A stretch of 64,000 bases of DNA from Candidatus Eisenbacteria bacterium (GTDB taxonomy: Bacteria > Eisenbacteria > RBG-16-71-46), in assembly GCA_020847735.1 (NCBI GenBank), contig JADLBL010000003.1:62001-126000 (forward strand). The letters are read 5' to 3'. The notes under the pieces are model-generated. The model worked only from the letters and a program-made list of their open reading frames with translations. It searched no databases and had not been told where the DNA came from. Numbering within the stretch: the stretch's first letter is position 1; each line of letters opens with the position of its first letter. The translations under genes and the position numbers were made by a program. Below are positions 1 through 8,352 of this stretch, piece by piece.

Positions 1-1800
1 ATCGCCGAGGGCGCGCTGCCCGGCAACGAGGGCGCCGGCTACGTGCTGCGCCGGCTGCTGCGGCGCGCGGTGACGCGCGGCCGTTCGCGGCACGGGCTCG
101 CATTGGACGAGAACTTCCTCGCCGCCGCGGCCGAGCGCGCGATCGGGCAGTTCGGCGGCCACTACGCCGAGCTGGTCACGCAGCGCGACCGGATCCTGCG
201 CGTCCTCGACCAGGAGGAGAGCGGCTTCGGCAGGACCTACGAGGCCGGCATGTCACGGCTCGAGGAGTTGCTCGGCAAGGGCGCGAAGCGCGTCGCCGGC
301 GCCGATGCGTTCCTGCTCCACGACACCTACGGCTTCCCGATCGAGCTGACCGAGGAGCTGGCGGCGGCCCGCGGCGTCGAAGTGGACCGCGACGGCTTCG
401 AGGCCGCGATGGAGGAGCAGCGCGCGCGCGCACGCGCGGCGAGCAGGTTCGTTGCGGCCGAGCAGGCGAACCGCGCGCCGTGGACGGTCGTGCGGACGGG
501 CCCGGACTCGGAGTTCCTCGGCTACGAAACGACCACCACCGACGGCGTGCTCGTCACGCGCTGGCGCGAGCGCGAGGTCGGCCTCGAGGTCGTGCTCGAC
601 CGCACACCCTGCTACGCCGAGTCCGGCGGCCAGGTCGCCGACCGCGGCCTGCTCGCGGGCGGCGGCGCGCGTGCCTCGCTCGTGCACGTCTACAAGGAGG
701 ACGACGCCATCGTCCACCGCCTGACGCTCGAGTCCGGCGACCGCCAGGCGCTGCTGGCCGCGAGCGCCGCGGGCGCGCTGTCGGCGATCGTGGATCCGGC
801 GCACCGCCGGCCGGTGCTGCGTCACCACACGGCGACGCACCTGCTGCACGCGGCGCTGCGCACCGTCCTGGGCGGGCACGTCCACCAGGCCGGCTCGCTG
901 GTCGCGCCCGACCGGCTGCGCTTCGACTACTCGCATTTCGAGGCGCCGGCCGACGAACAGCTCGAGCGCGTCGCGAAGCGCGTCAACGACTGGGTGCTCG
1001 CGGACCGCGAGGTGGGCTGGCGTGTGATGCCGATTGACGAAGCGAAGGCGCAGGGCGCGATGGCGCTGTTCGGCGAGAAGTACGGCGCCGAGGTGCGCAT
1101 GGTGACCGTCGCGGGCGTCCCCGAAGCCGGCATCGAGCCGAGCCGCGAGCTGTGCGGCGGCACGCACGTCGCGCGCACGGGCGAGATCGGCGCGTTCGTG
1201 CTGACCGGCGAGCAGGCGATCGCCAGCGGCGTGCGGCGGATCGAGGCGATGTGCGGGAGCGAGGCGCTGGCGTGGCTGCACGCCCAGCAGGCGACGCTCG
1301 CCGAAGCGGCGCGCGCGCTGCAGGCGCCGGTCGCGACGGTTCCGGCGCAGATCGAGAAGCTCAAGGCCGAGATCGCGGCGCTGCGCAAGGCGCAGGCCGA
1401 GAGCAGCCGCCAGGGGCTCGAAGCCGAGTTCGAGAAGCTGGCCTCCTCGGCGACCGCCGCGCCCGGCGGGCGCTGGGTCGTGGCCGAGCTCGCGGCCGGC
1501 GGCGACACGAAGGCGGTGAGCGAGGCCGCGAACAAGCTGCGCGAGCGGCTCGGCCGCGGCGCGGCGGTGCTGGCGCTGCAGAACGAGGGCAAGCTCACCT
1601 TCCTCGCGGCCGTCAGCGACGATCTCGTGGCCGAGAAGAAGCTCAACGCCTCCGAACTCGTCAAGGCGGTCGCGCAGGTGACCGGCGGCTCGGGCGGCGG
1701 CAAGCCGCACCTGGCGCTCGCCGGCGGCAAGGACGCGAGCCGCCTGGCGGACGCCCTCGAGGAGGCGCGCCGGCGCCTGTCCGGGGCGCTCGCGTCGTGA
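1..1800 (+). CDS. alaS: Alanyl-tRNA synthetase, C-terminal 599 residues (5' truncated by window)
   Basis: Charges tRNA-Ala in the cytoplasm. The frame is open from base 1, so the gene starts upstream of the window. Visible parts, in order: the end of the class II catalytic/tRNA-recognition region, the editing domain with its zinc ligands (HHTATH at fragment residues 275-280, CGGTH at 385-389), a coiled-coil linker (about 430-480) and the Gly-rich C-Ala/DHHA1 end (GGSGGGKPHLALAGGKD). The fragment is about two thirds of the usual length of roughly 870 residues. Its TGA stop overlaps the GTG of the next micro-ORF by three bases (1798-1799 shared within GTGA). Family assignment is secure; only the N-terminal catalytic core is missing. 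Confidence 0.97.
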   Translation: MAEGALPGNEGAGYVLRRLLRRAVTRGRSRHGLALDENFLAAAAERAIGQFGGHYAELVTQRDRILRVLDQEESGFGRTYEAGMSRLEELLGKGAKRVAGADAFLLHDTYGFPIELTEELAAARGVEVDRDGFEAAMEEQRARARAASRFVAAEQANRAPWTVVRTGPDSEFLGYETTTTDGVLVTRWREREVGLEVVLDRTPCYAESGGQVADRGLLAGGGARASLVHVYKEDDAIVHRLTLESGDRQALLAASAAGALSAIVDPAHRRPVLRHHTATHLLHAALRTVLGGHVHQAGSLVAPDRLRFDYSHFEAPADEQLERVAKRVNDWVLADREVGWRVMPIDEAKAQGAMALFGEKYGAEVRMVTVAGVPEAGIEPSRELCGGTHVARTGEIGAFVLTGEQAIASGVRRIEAMCGSEALAWLHAQQATLAEAARALQAPVATVPAQIEKLKAEIAALRKAQAESSRQGLEAEFEKLASSATAAPGGRWVVAELAAGGDTKAVSEAANKLRERLGRGAAVLALQNEGKLTFLAAVSDDLVAEKKLNASELVKAVAQVTGGSGGGKPHLALAGGKDASRLADALEEARRRLSGALAS

Positions 1801-1895
1801 TCGGCGGTCTGTCGGCTCTCGAACTGGTCTTTCTGCTGCTCATCGCGGCGGTGCTCATCTTCGGATTCCTGATCTTCCTGCGGAGGCTCGAGTGA
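1797..1895 (+). CDS. 32-residue single-pass membrane micro-protein
   Basis: A GTG-initiated frame of 32 codons sits exactly between alaS and rmlA. It overlaps the alaS stop (GTGA at 1797-1800), and its own TGA overlaps the GTG start of rmlA (GTGA at 1892-1895). The peptide has a short N-terminus (MIGGLSALE), about 17 strongly hydrophobic residues (roughly 10-26) and a basic end (LRRLE), so one membrane helix with a charged tail is predicted. The double 4-base overlap suggests translational coupling and argues that the frame is translated. I do not recognise a family. Alternatively it is only a coupling device whose product has no function. Confidence 0.55.
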   Translation: MIGGLSALELVFLLLIAAVLIFGFLIFLRRLE

Positions 1896-3016
1896 AGGCC
1901 CTGGTCCTTGCGGGCGGTCGCGGCACGCGGCTGCGGCCGATCACGCACACGCGCGCGAAGCAACTGGTGCCGGTCGCGAACAAGCCGGTGCTGCATTTCG
2001 GACTCGAGTCCATCGCCGCTGCGGGCATCCGCGAGGTTGGCATCGTCGTCAGCGATCCGCGCGAGCTGCTGCAGCCCGACCACCGGACCGGAGAAATGGT
2101 GACCGTGCTGGTCAACTCGCAGGCCGAGATCCGGGCCGACGTGGGCGACGGCTCGCGCTTCGGCCTGCAGGTCACCTACATCGAGCAGGAGGCGCCGCTC
2201 GGGCTGGCGCACGCGGTCAAGATCGCCGAGCCGTTCATGGCCGGCGACTCGTTCGTGATGTACCTGGGCGACAACCTCATCAAGGACGGCGTGACGCCGT
2301 TCGTGCGCGAGTTCGAAGCCGAAAAGCCCGACGCGCAGATCCTGCTCGCGAAGGTGGACCGGCCGTGGGAGTTCGGGGTCGCCGAGCTCGAGGGCGAGCG
2401 CGTCGTGCGGCTCGAGGAAAAGCCGAAGCAGCCGCGCAGCGACCTTGCGCTGGTCGGCGTGTACCTCTTCACCTCGTCCATCTTCGACGCGGTGCGCGCG
2501 ATCCGGCCGTCGGCCCGCGGCGAGCTCGAGATCACCGACGCGATCCAGCACCTCATCTCGACCGGCCGGAACGTGCGCTCGCACGTCATCCAGGGCTGGT
2601 GGAAGGACACCGGCCGGGTCGAGGACCTGCTCGAGGCGAACCGCATCGTGCTCGCCGACCTGCCGACGCGCATCGAGGGATCGGTGGACGCGGCGACGCA
2701 GATCGAGGGTCCGGTGGCGATCGGCCCGGGCACGACCGTCGAACGCTCGCGCCTGCGCGGGCCGCTGGTGATCGGCGCGAACGCGCGCGTCGCCGACAGC
2801 TACGTGGGGCCGTTCACCGCGCTCGGCGACGGCGTGCAGCTCTCGCATTGCGAGATCGAGCACTCGATCGTGCTCGACCGCAGCGAGCTGCGCGGGATCG
2901 CCGGGCGCATCGAGTCGAGCCTCATCGGCCGCGACGTCGTGGTCACGACGCGCGAGGCGCGCCCGAGCGCCCACCGGCTGATGCTCGGCGATTCGAGCCG
3001 GGTGGAGCTGGCGTGA
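1892..3016 (+). CDS. rmlA: Glucose-1-phosphate thymidylyltransferase, long (RmlA_long-like) form
   Basis: Makes dTDP-glucose from glucose-1-phosphate and dTTP, the first step towards dTDP-rhamnose for cell-surface polysaccharide. The N-terminus carries the nucleotidyltransferase signature LAGGRGTRLRP (residues 6-16) and a later GDN metal/sugar site. The last ~110 residues look like a left-handed beta-helix with hexapeptide-type repeats. At 374 residues it matches the long RmlA family rather than the ~290-residue enterobacterial form. The GTG start overlaps the micro-ORF stop, and the TGA overlaps the GTG of rmlD. rmlB and rmlC are not in the window. A different NDP-sugar specificity is possible. 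Confidence 0.9.
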   Translation: MKALVLAGGRGTRLRPITHTRAKQLVPVANKPVLHFGLESIAAAGIREVGIVVSDPRELLQPDHRTGEMVTVLVNSQAEIRADVGDGSRFGLQVTYIEQEAPLGLAHAVKIAEPFMAGDSFVMYLGDNLIKDGVTPFVREFEAEKPDAQILLAKVDRPWEFGVAELEGERVVRLEEKPKQPRSDLALVGVYLFTSSIFDAVRAIRPSARGELEITDAIQHLISTGRNVRSHVIQGWWKDTGRVEDLLEANRIVLADLPTRIEGSVDAATQIEGPVAIGPGTTVERSRLRGPLVIGANARVADSYVGPFTALGDGVQLSHCEIEHSIVLDRSELRGIAGRIESSLIGRDVVVTTREARPSAHRLMLGDSSRVELA

Positions 3017-3906
3017 GGATCCTGGTGACCGGGGCGGGCGGAATGCTCGGGCACGCGCTGGTGCCGAGGCTCGAGGCCGCCGGCCACGAAGTGACGGCGG
3101 TGCGCCATCCGCAGGACACCGGCCCGCTGCCGGCGCCGCCCGCCTCGGGAGCGCAGCGCGAGACGCGGCCGATCGACATCACCGACGGCGAGGCGCTGCT
3201 GGCCGCGGCGGTCGGGGCGCGGCCCGACTGGGTCGTGCACCTGGCGGCGTGGACGGACGTGGACGGCTGCGAGTCCGACCCGGAGCGGGCGATGCGCGTC
3301 AACGGCCTCGGCTCGCGCAACGCCGCGCGCGCGGCGGCGGCCGTGAACGCGCCGGTGCTGGCCATGAGCACCGACTACGTCTTCGACGGCTCGGCCGGCG
3401 CGCCGCGGCGCGAGAGCGACCCGGTGGCGCCGCTCGGCGCCTACGGCCGCTCGAAGCTCGCCGGCGAGCAGGCGGTGCGCGAGACGGGAGAGCGGCACAT
3501 CGTCGCGCGCACGTCGTGGCTTTACGGCGGCGGCGGCAGGAACTTCGTGGACACGATCCTGGCGCGCGCGCGCGGCGGACAGCCGCTGGCGGTGGTCAAC
3601 GACCAGCACGGCTCGCCGACCTGGACGGCGGATCTTGCCGACGGCCTGCTGGCGCTGATCGAACGCGGCGAGTTCGGCACCTTCCACGTCACCGGCTCGG
3701 GCGCGTGCACCTGGCACGAACTCGCGGTGGCCGCCTGCGAGGTCGCGGGTGTGCCGGCGGAGATCCGGGCCATCAGCAGCGCGCAGCTCGGCCGGCCCGC
3801 TCCGCGCCCTGCGTATTCGGTTCTCGACAACGGGCGTTTCGAACACGTCACCGGACGCCGCATGCCGCACTGGCGCGACGCCCTCGAACGTTACCTGCGC
3901 GCGTGA
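3013..3906 (+). CDS. rmlD: dTDP-4-dehydrorhamnose reductase
   Basis: An NAD(P)-dependent extended short-chain dehydrogenase that reduces dTDP-4-keto-rhamnose to dTDP-rhamnose, the last step of that pathway. Residues 1-13 hold the Rossmann nucleotide-binding motif (TGAGGMLG), and the catalytic YxxxK pair is Y144/K148 (YGRSK). The length of 297 residues is normal. The GTG start shares the GTGA overlap with rmlA, so the two are probably translated together. Pairing with an RmlA homologue supports the rhamnose assignment, although other RmlD-like reductases share this fold. Confidence 0.92.
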   Translation: MRILVTGAGGMLGHALVPRLEAAGHEVTAVRHPQDTGPLPAPPASGAQRETRPIDITDGEALLAAAVGARPDWVVHLAAWTDVDGCESDPERAMRVNGLGSRNAARAAAAVNAPVLAMSTDYVFDGSAGAPRRESDPVAPLGAYGRSKLAGEQAVRETGERHIVARTSWLYGGGGRNFVDTILARARGGQPLAVVNDQHGSPTWTADLADGLLALIERGEFGTFHVTGSGACTWHELAVAACEVAGVPAEIRAISSAQLGRPAPRPAYSVLDNGRFEHVTGRRMPHWRDALERYLRA

Positions 3907-3923
3907 GGCGCACCGGAGGTCGC

Positions 3924-4634
3924 ATGGCCAGGGCGAAGGGAAGCGCGGACGGGCCGCTCGAGCGGCAGGCGAAGGCGGCGCTGGCCGAGGCGGCGCGCGC
4001 CTCGGCGCGCCTGGCGCGCGTCAACGGACCCGCGGTCGCGGCGGCGGCCGAAGCGCTGATGGCGTGCTTCGAGAACGGCGGCACCGTGTACTTCTGCGGC
4101 AACGGCGGCAGCGCCGCCGACGCCCAGCACCTCGCGGCCGAGTTCGCCGGCCGCTACCTGGTGGACCGGCCGGGCCTGCCGGCGGTCGCGCTCACCACCA
4201 ACAGTTCGGCGGTCACGGCGATCGGAAACGACTACGGCTACGCGGACGTCTTCGCGCGCCAGCTCGAGGGCCTCGGCTCGCCCGGCGACGTGCTGGTGGC
4301 GATCACCACGAGCGGCGGCTCCGAGAGCGTGCGGCGCGCGGTGCGCGCGGCCGGCGCGCTCGGCATGACCACGATCGGCATGACCGGCGCGAAGGGCGCG
4401 GCGTTCGCGGCGTCGTGCGACATCGCACTGGTTTCGCCGCACGCCTCGACGCCGCACATCCAGGAAGGCCACATCACCATGGGGCACGCCTTCTGCCTGC
4501 TCGTCGAGCAGGCGATGTTCGGCGCAGGCACGATGGCGGGCGGGCCGCGCCGGCGGCCGCGCGCGAAGCGCGGGGGCGCGCCGCGGGCGGCGGCCGCGAA
4601 GCCGGCGAAGCGCGCCAAGGGCGGCCGGCGGTGA
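3924..4634 (+). CDS. gmhA: SIS-domain sugar-phosphate isomerase, GmhA-like
   Basis: Probably converts sedoheptulose-7-phosphate to D-glycero-D-manno-heptose-7-phosphate, the first step of LPS/S-layer heptose synthesis. It has one SIS domain with the phosphate-binding segment FCGNGGSAADAQH, an ITTSGGS loop, and the HIQEGHI motif typical of GmhA/DiaA proteins. A GGAGG-type site sits just before ATG 3924. After residue ~200 there is an unusual basic, Ala/Arg/Lys-rich tail of about 35 residues that GmhA does not need and that may bind nucleic acid or envelope polyanions. The stop overlaps the next start (TGATG). DiaA-like function is the main alternative. Confidence 0.85.
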   Translation: MARAKGSADGPLERQAKAALAEAARASARLARVNGPAVAAAAEALMACFENGGTVYFCGNGGSAADAQHLAAEFAGRYLVDRPGLPAVALTTNSSAVTAIGNDYGYADVFARQLEGLGSPGDVLVAITTSGGSESVRRAVRAAGALGMTTIGMTGAKGAAFAASCDIALVSPHASTPHIQEGHITMGHAFCLLVEQAMFGAGTMAGGPRRRPRAKRGGAPRAAAAKPAKRAKGGRR

Positions 4635-5521
4635 TGCTCGCCGCGATCGAGGCGCTGCGTCCGAAGCAGTGGACGAAGAACCTGCTGCTGTTCGTGGGCG
4701 TCGTCTTTTCGCAGCATCTGCGCGAGCCGCAGCTGCTGATGCGCGCCGCCGGAGGTTTCCTCGCGTTCTCGCTGCTCGCCGGCTCCGTCTACGTGCTCAA
4801 CGACCTGCGTGACGTCGAGGCCGACCGCCGTCACCCGAAGAAGTCGCGCCGGCCGATCGCCTCCGGGCGGCTGCCGGTCGCCGTGGCGCGCGCGATGCTG
4901 CCGCTGCTATGGGTGGCGGTCGCCGCGCTCGCCGGGTGGCTCGGGACGTCCTTCGCGTGGGTCGCCGCGATCTACCTGGCGAGCAATCTCGCGTACAGCT
5001 ACGGGCTCAAGCACAAGGTGATCCTCGACGTGTTCGTGATCGCGCTCGGCTTCGTGCTGCGCGCGATCGCGGGCGTCGAGCTGCTGCGCCCGGTGGTGCC
5101 CGACACCGTGCTCTCGCCCTGGCTCATGGTCTGCACGTTCTTCGGGGCGCTGTTCCTGGCGACGAGCAAGCGGCGGCGCGAGATCGTCAACGCCGGGGCG
5201 CACGCGGTCGAGCAGCGCGCGGTGCTGCGGACGTACACCCCCGAACTGCTCGACGTGATGCTCACGGTGTCGGCGGCGACGACGCTCATGGCGTACGCGC
5301 TCTACACGATCTGGCCGGCGACGGTCGGGAAGTTCCACACCGAGGCGCTCCTGTTCACGGTCCCGTTCGTCGCCTTCGGGGTGTTCCGCTACCTGTTCCT
5401 CGTGCGCGTCTCCGAGACGAGCGAGGACCCGTCCGTGGTGCTGCTCACCGACCGGCCGATCCAGGTCACCGTCGCGTCGTTCCTGGTGGTCGCGGTCTGG
5501 ATTCTCTACGGCCGGCCGTGA
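4634..5521 (+). CDS. UbiA-family prenyltransferase (decaprenyl-phosphate phosphoribosyltransferase-like)
   Basis: A 295-residue integral membrane protein with about 8-9 hydrophobic helices. The N-terminus RPKQWTKNLLLFVGVVFS and the first Asp motif NDLRDVEADR (from N56) are characteristic of the UbiA subgroup containing 5-phosphoribosyl-1-pyrophosphate:polyprenyl-phosphate transferases (Rv3806c type). Substrate is inferred only from that resemblance; other polyprenyl transfers are possible. The ATG overlaps the gmhA stop by one base, and its TGA overlaps the ispE GTG. Sitting among sugar and isoprenoid genes, it fits envelope polysaccharide or lipid-linked sugar synthesis. Confidence 0.8.
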   Translation: MLAAIEALRPKQWTKNLLLFVGVVFSQHLREPQLLMRAAGGFLAFSLLAGSVYVLNDLRDVEADRRHPKKSRRPIASGRLPVAVARAMLPLLWVAVAALAGWLGTSFAWVAAIYLASNLAYSYGLKHKVILDVFVIALGFVLRAIAGVELLRPVVPDTVLSPWLMVCTFFGALFLATSKRRREIVNAGAHAVEQRAVLRTYTPELLDVMLTVSAATTLMAYALYTIWPATVGKFHTEALLFTVPFVAFGVFRYLFLVRVSETSEDPSVVLLTDRPIQVTVASFLVVAVWILYGRP

Positions 5522-6489
5522 GCCCGGTGCGCGGCATCCGCCGCGGCGCGGCGCGGCCGGCGAAGCGCGTCACCGTCACCGCGCACGCCAAGCTGAACCT
5601 CGGGCTGCGCGTCGGCCCGCCGCGTGCGGACGGCTTCCATGACCTGGTCACGGTGTTCCAGTCCGTCTCGCTCGCCGACACGCTGATCGCCGAGCGCACG
5701 GGCCGCGGCTACTCGCTCGTCGTTCGCCACGAGGAGGCGGCGCTGCGCGGGACGCAGGGTCGAGCGGCCCGAACCGGCGTCCCCGGCGGCGGGGACAACC
5801 TCGTCCTGCGGGGAGCGCGGCTGGCCGCGGGCCGGCTCGGCCTGAAGGGCGGGGCGCGCTTCACCCTGGTCAAGCGCATCCCGGCAAGGGCGGGCATGGG
5901 TGGCGGCAGCGCCGACGGCGCGGCGGCGATCGCGGCGATGCTCGCCCTGCATGGCGTGCCCCTTCGCCGTGAGGGACGTATTCGCCTGGCGGCGGAGCTG
6001 GGCTCGGATGTCCCCTTCGCGATCACCGGAGGAACGGCGCTCGGGCTCGGCCGGGGCGAGGTCCTGCGCCCGCTGCGCCGGACGCGCCCGCTCCGCGCGT
6101 TGGTGGTCGTGCCGGCGTGGCGGGTGTCCACCGCGGACGCCTTTCGCCGACTGGATGGGACCAAATATGGCTTGACAGCTTGGAAACGCCTTCTAAGATT
6201 GGCGGCAAGCCTTGGGCGCGAGCAAGTTACGGCATTTGAGCGCATGCGCCTGGGGAATGATTTCGAGAAAGTGTTGGGGCAGCGCCGGCATGACTTCGAA
6301 GGGCTTCGCACGCGCATGCGGCGGGCGGGGCTGCTCGATCCGCACCTGACCGGGAGCGGATCGGGGGTTTTCGGATTCGTGCCGGAAGGCGTTTCAGTCC
6401 GGGAGATTGCAGGCCGCTTCCCCGGGCCCGAGCCGATCTACCAGGTTCGATCCGTCGGAAGGGGTCTGCGGCTCATCGCGAAGCGATGA
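5518..6489 (+). CDS. ispE: 4-diphosphocytidyl-2-C-methyl-D-erythritol kinase
   Basis: A GHMP kinase of the non-mevalonate (MEP) isoprenoid pathway that phosphorylates the 2-hydroxyl of CDP-methylerythritol. The N-terminal motif AHAKLNLGL is the substrate site, and GMGGGSAD (residues 126-133) is the ATP-binding GHMP loop. A C-terminal GSGSGVFGF segment is also typical. GTG 5518 overlaps the preceding stop. This adds about 20 basic residues ahead of the usual N-terminus, so a slightly later start cannot be excluded. Around 6160-6270 the DNA turns noticeably A+T-rich and contains a sigma70-like promoter. Confidence 0.92.
   Translation: MSPVRGIRRGAARPAKRVTVTAHAKLNLGLRVGPPRADGFHDLVTVFQSVSLADTLIAERTGRGYSLVVRHEEAALRGTQGRAARTGVPGGGDNLVLRGARLAAGRLGLKGGARFTLVKRIPARAGMGGGSADGAAAIAAMLALHGVPLRREGRIRLAAELGSDVPFAITGGTALGLGRGEVLRPLRRTRPLRALVVVPAWRVSTADAFRRLDGTKYGLTAWKRLLRLAASLGREQVTAFERMRLGNDFEKVLGQRRHDFEGLRTRMRRAGLLDPHLTGSGSGVFGFVPEGVSVREIAGRFPGPEPIYQVRSVGRGLRLIAKR
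6172..6199 (+). promoter_or_regulatory. Sigma70-type promoter inside ispE
   Basis: TTGACA (6172-6177), 16 bases, then TAAGAT (6194-6199). This is the closest consensus match I saw in the core region, and it lies in a local A+T-rich patch within the ispE coding sequence. It could drive spoVG about 400 bases downstream, giving that gene expression independent of the upstream operon. Confidence 0.55.
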
Positions 6490-6604
6490 CCCGGACGGGA
6501 GGCAAGGGCAGAAGAAATCCCATGGCCAACTGCATCCCGCCGCGCTCAGGAAGGGCGCAACACCGAGCCAGCTACCTTCACGGATGGCTCCGAGGTAGAT
6601 CCGA

Positions 6605-6907
6605 ATGGTCGAGATCACCGAGGTCAGGGTTTCGCTTCGGAACGACGAGAAGCTCAAGGCGTTCGTCAGCATCACGTTGAACAACTCCTTCGTGGTCCGC
6701 GGACTCAAGATCATCCGCGGCAACCGGGAGTTGTTCGTGGCGATGCCGAGCCGCAAGCGTCCGGACGGCCAGCACCAGGACCTGGCGCATCCCATCAACG
6801 ACGCGACGCGCAAGTATCTGCACGAGACGGTCATGGCCGAGTACCAGCGCGAACTCGCCAACCCGACGCCGCACGTGCCCGCGGAGAACCAGCCCTACTC
6901 CGACTGA
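6605..6907 (+). CDS. spoVG: SpoVG RNA/DNA-binding regulator
   Basis: A 100-residue SpoVG-family protein: N-terminal ITEVRVSLRN, then the conserved core FVVRGLKIIRGN, VAMPSRK and HPINDATRKYL. SpoVG proteins bind nucleic acid and modulate gene expression post-transcriptionally. Outside spore-formers they are common in spirochaetes and other phyla, so no sporulation is implied. A GAGGT ribosome site lies 8 bases before the ATG. It follows ispE by 115 bases, the neighbourhood also seen in Firmicutes (ispE-purR-yabJ-spoVG). tRNA-Gln and prs follow. Confidence 0.95.
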   Translation: MVEITEVRVSLRNDEKLKAFVSITLNNSFVVRGLKIIRGNRELFVAMPSRKRPDGQHQDLAHPINDATRKYLHETVMAEYQRELANPTPHVPAENQPYSD

Positions 6908-6950
6908 AGCGCCCCCGCGCGTCACCCGCCTCCGGACCGCCTCCCCCGCG

Positions 6951-6980
6951 TTGACGCCGGTCCGGGATGGCCTGTATGCT
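6951..6980 (+). promoter_or_regulatory. Promoter for tRNA-Gln
   Basis: TTGACG (6951-6956), 18 bases, TATGCT (6975-6980). It is in the spoVG-tRNA gap, about 100 bases before the tRNA, and is the natural start for the stable RNA transcript. The same transcript could continue into prs. Confidence 0.55.
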
Positions 6981-7083
6981 CCCGCCCGCTTTTTCCCATC
7001 CGGCAGTTTTCTCTGGGCCAATAGCCAGCACCCCGGGAAGCGTTCGCGCCGATCGGACCGTGACGGAAACCCCGTTCTGTTGG

Positions 7084-7158
7084 TGGGGCGTGGCCAAGTG
7101 GTAAGGCACGAGACTTTGGCTCTCGCATTCGGAGGTTCGAATCCTCCCGCCCCAGCCA
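7084..7158 (+). tRNA. tRNA-Gln (anticodon TTG), CCA encoded
   Basis: A cloverleaf can be drawn by eye: acceptor stem TGGGGCG/CGCCCCA, anticodon stem CGAGA/TCTCG around CTTTGGC (anticodon TTG), and a T arm GGAGG-TTCGAAT-CCTCC. The discriminator is G and a genomic CCA occupies 7156-7158. Length is 75 nt with no variable-arm extension. Confidence 0.97.
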
Positions 7159-7320
7159 ACCTTTCCGGGCGGACGATTCGAAGCTCCTGAATGCGTCGGA
7201 TGCACGCGCGGGCGCGGTCCCCACGGGACCGACCCGCCGTGAGTGTTGCCTTGTTCCTGCGCGGGGGCGGGACCTCCGCGCGTTTGCTGCGAGATCGTGA
7301 CCAGCCCGGGAGGTTCGCGC

Positions 7321-8253
7321 GTGGATCCCTGCCGCGTTTTCGCGGGAAGCGCCAGTCGGCGACTGGCGAAGGCCATCTGCGAAAAGCTGAAGGTTCCGCT
7401 CGGTGACGTCGAACTGGGGCGCTTCGAGGACGGCGAGGTCTCGGTGCGCTTCAACGAGAACATCCGCGGAGCCGACGTGTTCGTCGTGCAGTCCACGAAC
7501 GCGCCGGCGGATCACCTCATGGAACTGCTGGTCATGCTCGACGCGGCCAAGCGCGCCTCCGCGCGCCGCGTCACCGCCGTGCTGCCCTACTTCGGCTACG
7601 CGCGCCAGGACCGCAAGGACCAGCCGCGCGCGCCCATCACCGCCAAGCTGGTCGCCAACCTGATCACCGTCGCCGGCGCCGACCGGGCGCTGACCATGGA
7701 CCTGCACAGCGCTCAGATCCAGGGCTTCTTCGACATCCCGCTCGACCACCTGTACGCGGCCCCCGTGCTGATCGACCACTTCGAGCGCATGGCGCTGCCC
7801 AACCTGGTCGTGGTCGCGCCCGACATCGGCAGCGTGAAGATGGCGCGCGCGTACGCCAAGCGCCTCGGCGCCGAGCTGGCGCTGGTGGACAAGCGCCGGC
7901 CGAAGGCCGACTCGGTCGAGGTCATGAACATCATCGGCGACGTGCAGGGCAAGAACATCGTCATGTTCGACGACGTCGTCACCACGGCGCGCACGCTGTG
8001 CCAGGCCGCGCACGCGATGCGCAAGCAGGGCGCGCGCGACATCTACGCGGGGGTCACGCACGGCGTGTTCTGCCCGGGCGCGTTCGAGCGCATCGCCGAC
8101 TCGCCCATCAAGGAGGTCGTGGTCAGCGACACGCTGAACCACGAACCCGGCTCGCTGCCGTCCCAGGTCCGCGAACTGTCGGTCGCGGGCCTGCTGGGCG
8201 AGGCGGTCCAGCGCATTCACGAGGAACGTTCGCTGAGCTCGCTGTTCGTCTGA
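7321..8253 (+). CDS. prs: Ribose-phosphate pyrophosphokinase
   Basis: Makes PRPP from ribose-5-phosphate and ATP for purine, pyrimidine, His, Trp and NAD synthesis. The protein shows the family's GRFEDGE segment, the DLHSAQIQGFFDIP signature, and the PRPP-binding loop DDVVTTARTL (family form usually DD-x-x-x-T-A/G-x-T). The frame is open well upstream. I chose GTG 7321 because it begins the conserved start (VDPCRVFAGSASRRLA) and has GGGAGG seven bases before it. The product is 310 residues, the usual length. PRPP could also feed the UbiA-type phosphoribosyltransferase upstream. Confidence 0.95.
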   Translation: MDPCRVFAGSASRRLAKAICEKLKVPLGDVELGRFEDGEVSVRFNENIRGADVFVVQSTNAPADHLMELLVMLDAAKRASARRVTAVLPYFGYARQDRKDQPRAPITAKLVANLITVAGADRALTMDLHSAQIQGFFDIPLDHLYAAPVLIDHFERMALPNLVVVAPDIGSVKMARAYAKRLGAELALVDKRRPKADSVEVMNIIGDVQGKNIVMFDDVVTTARTLCQAAHAMRKQGARDIYAGVTHGVFCPGAFERIADSPIKEVVVSDTLNHEPGSLPSQVRELSVAGLLGEAVQRIHEERSLSSLFV

Positions 8254-8352
8254 CGGCGCGCGACCGCCGGTGCGCCCCGCGGGCGCGCGGCGGACAGGGA
8301 AGATGACGAGGAACCCGGGCGAGCCCGGAACGGCATCACGAGGAGGAGTCAC

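Noticed and set aside
253-1710. Minus-strand frame within alaS
   Set aside because: Codon shadow of alaS with no family features.
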